Below, piece after piece: positions 15,171-23,280 of a DNA stretch of 64,000 nt. The notes under the pieces are model-generated. The model had not been told where the DNA came from. It was given only the letters and a program-made list of their open reading frames with translations, and did no database searches. Each line of letters starts with the position of its first letter. Position 1 is the stretch's first letter. A program made the translations under genes and the position numbers. This DNA is from UBA4744 sp963718995. GTDB lineage: Bacteria > Actinomycetota > Acidimicrobiia > Spongiisociales > UBA4744. The stretch is taken from positions 56,531-120,530 of the forward strand of contig CAVRAP010000002.1 of the NCBI GenBank assembly GCA_963718995.1, written 5' to 3'.

Positions 15171-17731
15171 TGACCGGTTCGAGCTCACCGGCCGTTCTGC
15201 CTCCACCCGGTCTCGAGGGTCTCCAAGGGCACTGGTCGCGTTTGGTCGTGACGCCGGGACTTGACGGCGTTGGTCGAACCTGGCACGTTCTCGACAATCA
15301 GGTAGCCGACCCAACCGTGACCCTGCTCTGCGTTCATGGCAACCCGACCTGGTCATATCTCTGGCGGGACCTGATCGCCCATGCGCCTCCCAACGTGCGG
15401 GTGATTGCCATGGATCAGCTCGATATGGGGTATTCGGAACGCACGGGAACTATTCGCCGGTTGCAGCAACGCATCGACGATCTGGATGCCTTGAGCGACG
15501 AACTCCGGCTAACGAGCCCGGTAGTGACGGTGGCTCACGATTGGGGCGGCCCCATCTCACTCGGCTGGGCCAAGCGACATCGCGAGCGGATGGCAGGGAT
15601 TGTCTTGATGAACACGGCGGTTCATCAGCCGGCCGGGTCGCCTGCTCCGCGATTGATTCGCCTGGTTCGCACCGGCGGAATCCTGGAGAAAATCTGCGTC
15701 TCCACACCGGGCTTCCTGCGCGGGGCGATGGCCCTCACCCGTCCCCGAGTCGGCAGGCCGATCCGACGGGCTTATGAAGCGCCCTACGGAACGGCCGATC
15801 GCCGCCGGGCCATCGGCACCTTTGTCGAGGACATCCCACTGAGCGAGGACCATCCAAGCAGCCGGACCCTGGACGAGGTCGCCACCGGCCTCGCCGACCT
15901 TGCCGGGATTCCAGCGTTGCTGCTGTGGGGGCCTGCAGACCCGATCTTCTCCGATCTCTACCTCAACGACCTCGCCGCCCGTCTGCCTGGAGCCGAGATC
16001 CATCGTTTCGAGGGGGCCGGTCACCTGCTTCCCGAGGACGCGGACATAGCCTCGGTAGTACACCCATGGGTGGCAGGTCGGCATCGACCGGCTCAACGGG
16101 AGGCGTTGGATGTCGACCGCGCACCGATGTGGGCCGGCCTCGACCGTCAGGCTGAGAACACCGAAGTGGCCATGGTCGAAATGGGACCAACCGGGAGTCA
16201 GGTCACCTTCGCCGGGCTGCATGCCGAAGTCCAACGAGTTGCAGCCGGATTGGTCGAACTGGGCGTGACCAAGGGGGACCGGGTCGCCTTGATGGTCCCC
16301 CCGGGCATCGACCTGGCCGTCTGTGTGTTCGCCTGCTGGCGGGTCGGGGCGGTGGTCGTTATCGCAGACGCAGGTTTGGGGGCCCGGGGCATGAGCCGGG
16401 CTCTGGGTAGCGCAGATCCGGCTTACGTGATCGGAATTCCCCGGGCCCTGGTTGCCGCCAGGACCCTGGGCTGGCCCGGCGTTCGCATTTCGACGGCCGA
16501 GATCCCCAGATCCATGGCCGGTCTCCTCGATGTGAGGAGCACGCTCGGTGAACTGCGCCGGCTAGGTGAAGGTCGTCCCCTGCCTCCGCCCCCCGGCCCC
16601 CGGGATGTAGCCGGGATCGGTTTCACATCCGGCGCGACCGGCCCTGCCAAGGGCGTCACCTATCTCCACTGCCAGATGCAGGCGCAGCGTGACGCCCTCG
16701 TGGACCTCTACGACATCACCGGGCGTGATCGGCTGGTGGCAGCCTTCGGGCCTTTTGCCCTGTTCGGACCAATCATGGGCATTCCCTCCGTCGTCCCCGA
16801 TGCGGAAGTGACCGCACCGGGAAGCCTCACCGCGACGGCGATGGCCGAGGCAGCTCGCGCCGTGCAAGCCACGCTCGTATTCGCTTCCCCCGCCGCCCTC
16901 GCCAATGTGGCGAAAACGGCGAGTGCCATGGCGCCTCCACACCGTGCGGCGCTGCGGGATATTCGGCTGGTGATGTCGGCAGGAGCTCCCGTGCCGGTCG
17001 GTGTGTTGCGGTCTGTCGTCGAGTTGATGCCAGACGCTGAAGCTCACACCCCCTACGGCATGACCGAAGTGCTGCCGGTCGCCGACATCAGCCTGACTGA
17101 GATTGTGGCCATCGGGCCCGGCAACGGGGTGTGTGTCGGGCATCCGGTCCCGGGCGCCGAAGTGGCGATCAGTCCGCTCTCCGCCGATGGCCGAGCGACG
17201 GGCACGCTCACAGGCGAGGTCGGCGTCGTGGGCGAGGTCTGTATCCGGGCTGCCCATATGAGGGACGGCTATGACAAACTCTGGGCGACCGATCGAGCGG
17301 CGTCTCAACCTGCCGGCTGGCACCGCAGCGGAGACGTCGGCCACCTCGATGAGGCCGGCCGGCTCTGGATCGAAGGGCGTATCGGCGATGTCCTCACCAC
17401 CCCCGCTGGTCCGGTGACCCCGGTCGGCATCGAGCAAGCCGTCGCAGCGCTTCCGGAATTCGTTGATGCGGCGGCAGTGGGGATCGGTCCCGCCGGCACC
17501 CAACAGCTGGTGGTAGTCATCGTTCCTGCAGCTCATCGCCGTCGTCCCGGCCTCGCGGATGAGGCTCTTACCGACCGTGTCAGAGTTGCGGTCGAAACTG
17601 TGGATGTGGCTGCCGTGCTGGCGGTTCCGGCGCTTCCCGTCGACAAACGCCACAACTCGAAGATCGACCGGCCCAGGATCGCGCGGTGGGCAGAGGGTGT
17701 CCTGGCGGGCGGCCGGATCGGGCAGATATGA
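15170..17731 (+). CDS. oleBC: OleBC fusion: beta-lactone decarboxylase plus beta-lactone synthetase
   Basis: Two-domain protein of 853 residues. Residues 1-300 are an alpha/beta hydrolase like haloalkane dehalogenases: HGNP at 56-59, nucleophile Asp124 in AHDWGGP and His285 in GAGHLLPE. This is OleB, which decarboxylates cis-beta-lactones to cis-olefins. Residues 320-853 are an acyl-adenylate-forming enzyme with the phosphate-binding loop GFTSGATGPAKG (from 484) and PYGMTEVLP. This is OleC, which closes the 2-alkyl-3-hydroxyacid to a beta-lactone with ATP. Fused OleBC is known from Actinobacteria. The start at ATG 15170 overlaps the oleA stop; the stop overlaps the oleD ATG (ATGA). Confidence 0.93.
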   Translation: MTGSSSPAVLPPPGLEGLQGHWSRLVVTPGLDGVGRTWHVLDNQVADPTVTLLCVHGNPTWSYLWRDLIAHAPPNVRVIAMDQLDMGYSERTGTIRRLQQRIDDLDALSDELRLTSPVVTVAHDWGGPISLGWAKRHRERMAGIVLMNTAVHQPAGSPAPRLIRLVRTGGILEKICVSTPGFLRGAMALTRPRVGRPIRRAYEAPYGTADRRRAIGTFVEDIPLSEDHPSSRTLDEVATGLADLAGIPALLLWGPADPIFSDLYLNDLAARLPGAEIHRFEGAGHLLPEDADIASVVHPWVAGRHRPAQREALDVDRAPMWAGLDRQAENTEVAMVEMGPTGSQVTFAGLHAEVQRVAAGLVELGVTKGDRVALMVPPGIDLAVCVFACWRVGAVVVIADAGLGARGMSRALGSADPAYVIGIPRALVAARTLGWPGVRISTAEIPRSMAGLLDVRSTLGELRRLGEGRPLPPPPGPRDVAGIGFTSGATGPAKGVTYLHCQMQAQRDALVDLYDITGRDRLVAAFGPFALFGPIMGIPSVVPDAEVTAPGSLTATAMAEAARAVQATLVFASPAALANVAKTASAMAPPHRAALRDIRLVMSAGAPVPVGVLRSVVELMPDAEAHTPYGMTEVLPVADISLTEIVAIGPGNGVCVGHPVPGAEVAISPLSADGRATGTLTGEVGVVGEVCIRAAHMRDGYDKLWATDRAASQPAGWHRSGDVGHLDEAGRLWIEGRIGDVLTTPAGPVTPVGIEQAVAALPEFVDAAAVGIGPAGTQQLVVVIVPAAHRRRPGLADEALTDRVRVAVETVDVAAVLAVPALPVDKRHNSKIDRPRIARWAEGVLAGGRIGQI

Positions 17732-18705
17732 AAGTCCTGGTGACCGGAGCAACCAGCTTGCTGGGAGCGGCTGTAGTTACCCGACTGCTCGAACGTGGCG
17801 ACGAGGTCACCGTGTTTCAACGGAGCCCCAGCGACCTCGGGGTGACCGAGCACCTGGGTGACATTACCGATCGGGATGCATTGGACGCAGCCGCACAGGG
17901 ATGCGAAGCGGTCGTTCATCTAGCCGCCCGGGCAGCCGCGACCGGCACGTGGGAGGAGTTCGAAGCAACCAACGTGCGGGGGACCGAGAACGCAATCGAT
18001 GTAGCCCGTGCGACCGGAATCGGACGGTTCGTGCACGTTTCGTCGCCCTCGGTCGCCCACTTCGGGGCTTCGCTGGTGGGGGCAGCTGCCGGTCCGGCGG
18101 ACCCGGAGCACGCCCGGGGTCATTACGCCCGTAGCAAGGCATTGGGTGAGCTGGCCGCCCTGGCCGCCAGCTCACCATCCCTTCCCGTCGTGGCGATCCG
18201 GCCCCACCTCATCTGGGGACCGGGCGATACACAACTGGTCGGTCGGATTGTCGACCGGGCCCGATCCGGGAGGCTGGCGATCGTTGGGTCGGGGGCGGCG
18301 CTGATCGACACGACCTTTCTCGACAATGCCGCCGACGCATTGGTCGCGGCCCTCGACCGGGCTCCCGCACTCGGAGGGAGAGCTCTCGTGGTTACCAACG
18401 GCCAACCGCGCCCGGTCCGTGAGTTGCTGAACCGCATCGTGATGGCGGCCGGACTGGAGCCACCCCGGCTCAGGGTCCCGTACCGGGTGGCCCGGGCGGG
18501 TGGAACGGTTGTGGAGCGGATCTGGGAGCAGCAGGGGAGACGCGATGATCCCCCGATGACGGGCTTCCTCGCCGAGCAACTCGGTACGGCACACTGGTTT
18601 GATCAGCGTGAGACCCGAGAGGCGTTGCAGTGGGAACCGGCCGTCAGCCTCGAGGAGGGCTTCCGGCGACTCCGGGCATGGTTCGAGCAGCAACCCTCGG
18701 GTTAA
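17728..18705 (+). CDS. oleD: OleD: NAD(P)-dependent 2-alkyl-3-ketoacid reductase
   Basis: Extended short-chain dehydrogenase/NAD-epimerase-fold protein of 325 residues. OleD reduces the OleA product to the 2-alkyl-3-hydroxyacid used by OleC. The N-terminal nucleotide-binding motif is VTGATSLLG, and the catalytic pair is Tyr133 and Lys137 in HYARSK, preceded by FVHVSSPSV (Ser). The start is ATG 17728, overlapping oleBC by four bases; the upstream in-frame GTG at 17686 lies inside oleBC and is rejected. The order oleA-oleBC-oleD makes the pathway complete. A 3-beta-hydroxysteroid dehydrogenase-like annotation is the usual homology label for the same family. Confidence 0.93.
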   Translation: MKVLVTGATSLLGAAVVTRLLERGDEVTVFQRSPSDLGVTEHLGDITDRDALDAAAQGCEAVVHLAARAAATGTWEEFEATNVRGTENAIDVARATGIGRFVHVSSPSVAHFGASLVGAAAGPADPEHARGHYARSKALGELAALAASSPSLPVVAIRPHLIWGPGDTQLVGRIVDRARSGRLAIVGSGAALIDTTFLDNAADALVAALDRAPALGGRALVVTNGQPRPVRELLNRIVMAAGLEPPRLRVPYRVARAGGTVVERIWEQQGRRDDPPMTGFLAEQLGTAHWFDQRETREALQWEPAVSLEEGFRRLRAWFEQQPSG

Positions 18706-18722
18706 TCAGGTCCTGGAGAGGG

Positions 18723-18831
18723 GAGGCGTATCACCCTCTCCGCTCCACCACCTTCGGCGGTTGCGCGCCTCTCCCGCCGGCGGGCGAGGCCGAGACACCG
18801 GCGCCGACCGCAGGTGGTGGTCTACGCCTCC
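18723..18831. repeat. nested inverted repeat between oleD and the glsB-like gene
   Basis: GAGGCGTA (18723-18730) is complementary to TACGCCTC (18823-18830), and inside this CCACCACCT (18745-18753) pairs with AGGTGGTGG (18812-18820), with a GC-rich palindromic centre (CCGCCGGCGGGCG). The arrangement could fold into a long hairpin between two converging genes and may stop transcription from both sides. The right outer arm covers the end of the glsB-like gene. Confidence 0.5.
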
Positions 18832-19072
18832 TGACGACGCTGGTACCACCGGTAGACAACCAGCACGATGATGGCACCGATTGTCGACCACACAATGCCC
18901 ATGTTGGAGTAGTCGGTGTCTCGCTGAAAGATGAATCCCGGCGACGATCGAGCCACCCATCCCCAGCGCTGCGGTTTGCCAGAGTTTCATCGGCACTTTG
19001 CCGGGAATGAGGAACCGGGCGAGTGCACCCGCAATCAGTCCAACAATGATCCAGCTGAGCAAGACCGAACAT
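18822..19072 (-). pseudogene. GlsB/YeaQ/YmgE-type small membrane protein, two frameshifts
   Basis: An 82-residue stress-associated membrane protein can be read only if two single bases are skipped. ATG 19072, preceded by GGGGAG, gives M-F-G; dropping one base at about 19063 gives LLSWIIVGLIAGALARFLIPGK, the family's glycine-rich first helix. Dropping one G of the GGG run near 18937-18939 continues as FIFQRDTDYSN and then a final helix VWSTIGAIIVLVVYR ending at TAG 18824. Both shifts are extra bases. No other stop interrupts it. The gene is either decayed or carries sequencing errors; the coherent reconstruction makes the latter more likely. Confidence 0.75.
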
Positions 19073-19128
19073 ATCCGTCTCCCCTCGTTCGAAACCGCGA
19101 CTGGCTGCCCTAACCCCGAAGACCGAAC

Positions 19129-19839
19129 TCACGTCCTCCCGTAGACCGGGATCAGCGCACCCGAGATCACGGCCGACGCATCGCTGAGGACGAACTCGAT
19201 CACGGCTGCGATGTCATCAGGTGTCGGCCAGTTGATGTAGTCGGAGAACGGTAGCGCCTTGCGGGTGGCTGGAGTATCGATAACCGAAGGCACGATCACG
19301 TTGGCTGTGATCTCGGTGTCGTCTAACTCTTGCGCCACCGTCATCCCCAATGCTGCCACGCCTGCTTTGGCAGCATTGAAAGCCGCCTGACCGGCGGGCG
19401 CTTCTCCGCCGGCGCGGCTACCGATGAGCACGATACGGCCCCAACCTGCCTTCTTGAGGTGAGGAATGGCCGCCCGGACCGTTGCGAACGCCGAACGCAG
19501 GTTCACATCGATCATGCGGTCGAGTCGGACGTCGTCCGTCTCCGCAGTGTCACGCCCACCGGCCCATCCTCCGACGAGGCCACACACGATATGGATGGCA
19601 CCAAATCGTTCCGCTACCTTCTGCATGAAGGCGGTCACTTCCGCCGTATTCGTTGCATCGACTCTGCTCAGCATCAGTCGGTCCTCGTCAACACCAACAG
19701 CTTTCTCAAACAGCCGGGCTTCCTCCGGCACGAGATACGTAACGGCAAACTGGTAGTTCTGGTCGGCCAAACGCTTGACGACGGCCGTACCGAGGCCACC
19801 GGTCCCACCCGTCAGGACGATCACACGTGGGTTGCTCAT
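19129..19839 (-). CDS. SDR-family oxidoreductase with Phe in place of the catalytic Tyr
   Basis: Classical short-chain dehydrogenase/reductase of 236 residues. The cofactor motif TGGTGGLG occupies residues 10-17, Asn113 lies in VNLRSAF, and the Ser is Ser141 in LIGSRAG. The YxxxK motif reads F154-NAA-K158, so the acid/base Tyr is Phe. The C-terminus SGALIPVYG is normal. The substrate is unknown. Lack of the Tyr hydroxyl usually abolishes or strongly changes activity, so this may be a non-catalytic or atypical member. It is divergent from the ABC ATPase gene. Confidence 0.88.
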   Translation of the reverse strand: MSNPRVIVLTGGTGGLGTAVVKRLADQNYQFAVTYLVPEEARLFEKAVGVDEDRLMLSRVDATNTAEVTAFMQKVAERFGAIHIVCGLVGGWAGGRDTAETDDVRLDRMIDVNLRSAFATVRAAIPHLKKAGWGRIVLIGSRAGGEAPAGQAAFNAAKAGVAALGMTVAQELDDTEITANVIVPSVIDTPATRKALPFSDYINWPTPDDIAAVIEFVLSDASAVISGALIPVYGRT

Positions 19840-19923
19840 AGTGCTGCTTTCTGCATGCTGATGCTGGCCAGACTACGCTGCAAGACAGAGTTTCGCACGA
19901 AGCGATGGATGCACCCGGAGGTT

Positions 19924-21135
19924 ATGGTGGCAGAGATCACGTTTGACAGTGTTGGCAAGGTCTATCCGGGTGGTACGCGTGCCATCCACGATGTGGATTT
20001 GGAGATCTCGGACGGCGAGTTCGTGGTCCTGGTCGGTCCGTCCGGGTGTGGGAAGTCGACCTTGTTGCGGATGTTGGCGGGTTTGGAGGAGATCACCGAA
20101 GGGACCGTAAGCATCGGTGATCGGGTGGTAAATGATGTGCCGCCCAAGGACCGCGATATCGCCATGGTGTTCCAGAACTACGCGTTGTATCCGCATATGA
20201 CGGTGTTCGACAACATGGCGTTTGGTTTGAAGCTCCGCAAGATGGACAAGGCTGAGATTCAGCGGCGGGTGGACGAAGCGGCCCGGGTGTTGGAGATCAC
20301 CGACTTATTGGATCGGAAACCGAAGGCGTTGTCGGGTGGTCAGCGGCAGCGGGTGGCGATGGGTCGGGCGATCGTGCGGGAACCGGCCGCGTTCTTGATG
20401 GATGAGCCGCTTTCCAACCTGGATGCGAAGCTGCGGGTGCAGATGCGTTCGGAGTTGGGGGAGTTGCACACCCGGTTGAAGACCACCACGTTGTATGTGA
20501 CCCACGATCAGGTCGAGGCAATGACGATGGGCGACCGGGTGGCCGTCCTCAAGGCGATCTCCGGCAAGCTGATCCCGAATCTGATGCAGGTGGACACGCC
20601 CCGCAACCTCTACGACCGGCCCGACAACCTGTTCGTAGCCGGTTTCATCGGGTCCCCGTCGATGAACTTCGTCAATGGGACCGTCACCGCTGACGGTGAT
20701 ACGACCTGGGTGAAATTCGGAGAGGATCGGCTGCAGGTTGATCAGGCCACGTTGGATTCCCGGCCTTCCTTGGCGAACTACGCCGGCAAAGATATTGTGG
20801 TTGGTATGCGCCCTGAGGCGTTCGAGATCGATCGGGCAGTGACCGGGGGCTTTTCCGAGAATCACACCATGATGGTCGACGTGGGTTTGGTTGAGCAGTT
20901 GGGCTCGGAGGCCTATGTGCACTTCGAGAAGGACATGCTGCCGGTGATCACTCCCGACATCCAGGAGTTGCTGGCCGACCAGGGGTCTGGACCGGAAACG
21001 CTTGGTCATACCACCAAGTTCACCGCCCGAATCAACCCCGACTTCGCACCGAAGTTCGGCGACAAGGTCAAAATGGTGATCGACACCACCAAACTCCACT
21101 TCTTCGACAAGGACACAGGTGAAGCTATCCGCTGA
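19924..21135 (+). CDS. ABC transporter ATP-binding protein, UgpC/MsmK/MsiK (sugar) type
   Basis: ATPase of 403 residues for carbohydrate importers. Walker A is GPSGCGKST, the Q-loop lies in MVFQNYALYPHMTV, the signature is LSGGQRQR, Walker B is AAFLMDEPLSNLDAKLR and the H-loop YVTHDQVEAM. A C-terminal MalK-like regulatory/TOBE region follows (VGMRPEAFEI). ATG 19924 or GTG 19927 follow GGAGG directly; upstream in-frame sequence to 19330 is antisense to the SDR gene and not coding. No permease or binding protein lies beside it, so it probably works as a shared ATPase for several sugar importers, as MsiK does in Streptomyces. A hairpin terminator follows. Confidence 0.93.
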   Translation: MVAEITFDSVGKVYPGGTRAIHDVDLEISDGEFVVLVGPSGCGKSTLLRMLAGLEEITEGTVSIGDRVVNDVPPKDRDIAMVFQNYALYPHMTVFDNMAFGLKLRKMDKAEIQRRVDEAARVLEITDLLDRKPKALSGGQRQRVAMGRAIVREPAAFLMDEPLSNLDAKLRVQMRSELGELHTRLKTTTLYVTHDQVEAMTMGDRVAVLKAISGKLIPNLMQVDTPRNLYDRPDNLFVAGFIGSPSMNFVNGTVTADGDTTWVKFGEDRLQVDQATLDSRPSLANYAGKDIVVGMRPEAFEIDRAVTGGFSENHTMMVDVGLVEQLGSEAYVHFEKDMLPVITPDIQELLADQGSGPETLGHTTKFTARINPDFAPKFGDKVKMVIDTTKLHFFDKDTGEAIR

Positions 21136-21156
21136 GGAGAAACGGATCCGGTGACC

Positions 21157-21183
21157 AAGGGCCCTGCCACCGGCGGGGCCCTT
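21157..21183 (+). terminator. hairpin terminator after the ABC ATPase gene
   Basis: AAGGGCCC (21157-21164) and GGGCCCTT (21176-21183) form an 8-bp stem with an 11-nt loop, followed by CTTCTTGG. It lies between the stop of the ATPase gene and the convergent glycerate kinase gene, so it could serve both strands. Confidence 0.65.
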
Positions 21184-21197
21184 CTTGGTGGATAGCC

Positions 21198-22519
21198 TTA
21201 GTCCCTCACAACGATCCAGATGTCACCGACATTGGTGCCCGTAGGCCCGGTGGTCAAGAGGTCGCCGGTAGCGGCCAGGTAGGTGTTGGAGTCGTTGCAT
21301 GGCGAGCGATCGAAGAACATCGAGTCCGAGCTCGGCGCCGCGCCCGATCGTGTTTCCGTCCACGATCGCCCCCGCTGCCTCGGTCGGACCATCGATCCCG
21401 TCGGTGCCCAGAGTCACGAACATGGTTGATGGGTCGCCGGCGATCTGCCGGGCTGCGGCGAGAGCGGCCTCTTGATTGCGACCACCCCGGCCCGTCCCCG
21501 TTACCTTGACCGTCGTTTCGCCCGCAAAGATCGTGATCCCGTTTTCGGCCGACTTCGCGAGACAGGCGACCGCTTCTGTGCGGGCATCACCCGTCATGGT
21601 GGTGGTGGCAATCGTCGCCGCCAGACCCGACCGTCGCGCGGCGGCAGCGGCACCCTGTGCTGCTGCGGCACCATCGCCAACGATCGATACCACCTGCCGC
21701 GGGTAGAGGACCTTCGGGGTCTCGTCGATGGTCGCATCTCGACCAGCTTCGAGGTGGCCGATGATGGAGGCGGGAATAGACGGACGGAGGGCGTAGCGGT
21801 CGAGCACCTCGAGCGCATCGCCGTAGGTGGTTGGATCCGGGATGGTCGGACCGGAGGCGATGACGTCGAGGGGATTGCCGACTACGTCAGAGAGGATCAG
21901 CGTCAACAACCAGGCCGGATCAACTGCCTGAGCGAGGCGCCCTCCCTTGATGGCGGACAGGTGCTTTCGAACCGTGTTGAGTTCGTTGATATCAGCTCCG
22001 CAAGACAGCAGGGCGTTTATCGTCGTCTGCACATCAGACAACGCCAGACCGGCTGCCGGCATCTCGAGGAGGGCCGAACCTCCGCCGGAGATCAAGCACA
22101 GCACGAGGTCACGGTCGCCCGCCCGGTCGAGCAGATCCAACGCGGCTTGAGCCGCACGTGCGCTCCGCTGATCGGGGAGGGGGTGCCCGGTGACCTGCAA
22201 CTCGAGGCCGTCCGGCAAAGGTTCTTCGTGGTTGGAGACCACGAGACCCTCGATCTTCACGTCAACCAGTTCCCCCACTGCGGCTCTCGCCATCGCGGGT
22301 GCAGCTTTGCCGAAGGCCAGGAGCCAAACCCGGTCGAAGCTGGAGGGATCGAGTCGGGTTCCTGTTTCGTCGTGTCCGCCCACAGGCTTTTGCAAGGCCC
22401 GGCGGACGGCGCGGTCGGGTTCAACGTGGGCCAGGGCATGCGCCAGGATGTCGAGCACCCTGGCCCGGCGGACGGGATCGTTGTCGAGAATCCGCGGGTC
22501 GAAGCGAGCCCGGGGTCAT
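21198..22519 (-). CDS. glycerate 2-kinase (GckA/TtuD, DUF4147 family), two frameshifts
   Basis: About 440 residues when reconstructed; the family makes 2-phosphoglycerate from D-glycerate and ATP. The body is intact (LLAFGKAAPAMARA, LCLISGGGSALLEMP, KHLSAIKGGRLA, LSDVVGNPLDVIASGPT, GTGRGGRNQEAALA). The ends need repair. The natural start is ATG 22519, overlapping the PIG-L stop as ATGA, but an extra C in the CCCC run at 22512-22515 shifts the frame; without it the protein reads MTRARFDPRILDNDPV into the body. Near 21318 a second extra base breaks the frame; the continuation DRSPCNDSNTYLAATGDLLTTGPTGTN ends at 21198, which is the expected C-terminus. Single ORF pieces are 21223-22458 and 21198-21392. 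Confidence 0.85.
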
Positions 22520-23274
22520 GGTCGGATCAGTTTGAAGGCTTCCGCAGCCTCCAAACCGACGGGCTTCCCCTGGTCCCGGGCCCAGTCCCGCAGTCGAGCG
22601 GCGAACTTCCGACGATGTTCGGCACTTTCGTGTGCGTCTCCCATCGTGGTCGCGCCCTGGCTCGAATGGCAGAGGAGCGCCTCGACTTTTTGATCGAACG
22701 TCGTCGCGATGTCCTCCCAGTGGTCGGGTTCGTCTGCAGCCCATAAGAGCAGGGCCTCGGGGCGATGCTCGGTCAGACCGTCGACCAATTGGTCGGAGAA
22801 GAAGAGATGGTCGCGGGCCGCCACGACCCCGTCGACGGCCGCCCACCCGGTTACCCGGTGGTCGGGATGCAACATGTAACGGCGCCAGGGGTCGTGGGTG
22901 AGCACGACGTTTGGGCGTAGGCGTCGGATCCACAAGCACATCTCTTCACGAAGCGCCATCGTGTATTCGAGTTCCCCGTCGCGATGGTCGAGCAAGACCG
23001 TTTCTCCGGCACCGAGAACGCTCGCTGCCTGCACCTGTTCTTCCCGCCGAACCCGGGTCAACTGGGCCGGGTCAACCGTGTGATCCCAGGTCCCTTTTGA
23101 TCCGTCGGTGAGGACCAGCATCACAATCTCGCTGCCGGCGGCCGCCCAGCGGGCGATCGTACCGCCCGCGCCGAACTCGGCGTCGTCCGGGTGAGCGCCG
23201 ATGGTCATGGCCCGGTCCGGGACGTTGAGAGCCGCATGGACCGGGTGTGCGTCGGCGAAATATCCCTGGGTCAT
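22516..23274 (-). CDS. PIG-L (LmbE-like) family deacetylase
   Basis: Zinc-dependent N-acetylglucosaminyl-type deacetylase of 252 residues. The metal-binding motif is AHPDDAEFG at 27-35 and the second ligand region is HPDHRVTGW. Relatives include MshB/Mca of mycothiol metabolism, BshB and antibiotic-pathway deacetylases; the AHPDDAEFG form resembles general LmbE proteins more than MshB (AHPDDE). It starts 6 nt after the cofC stop and its stop overlaps the glycerate kinase ATG by four bases, so the three genes form one leftward operon. The substrate is unknown. Confidence 0.9.
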   Translation of the reverse strand: MTQGYFADAHPVHAALNVPDRAMTIGAHPDDAEFGAGGTIARWAAAGSEIVMLVLTDGSKGTWDHTVDPAQLTRVRREEQVQAASVLGAGETVLLDHRDGELEYTMALREEMCLWIRRLRPNVVLTHDPWRRYMLHPDHRVTGWAAVDGVVAARDHLFFSDQLVDGLTEHRPEALLLWAADEPDHWEDIATTFDQKVEALLCHSSQGATTMGDAHESAEHRRKFAARLRDWARDQGKPVGLEAAEAFKLIRP

Positions 23275-23280
23275 GGCCCG

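Noticed and set aside
18822..19072. programmed ribosomal frameshifting in the glsB-like gene
   Set aside because: The two shifts are extra bases at unrelated positions with no slippery heptamer or stimulatory structure visible.
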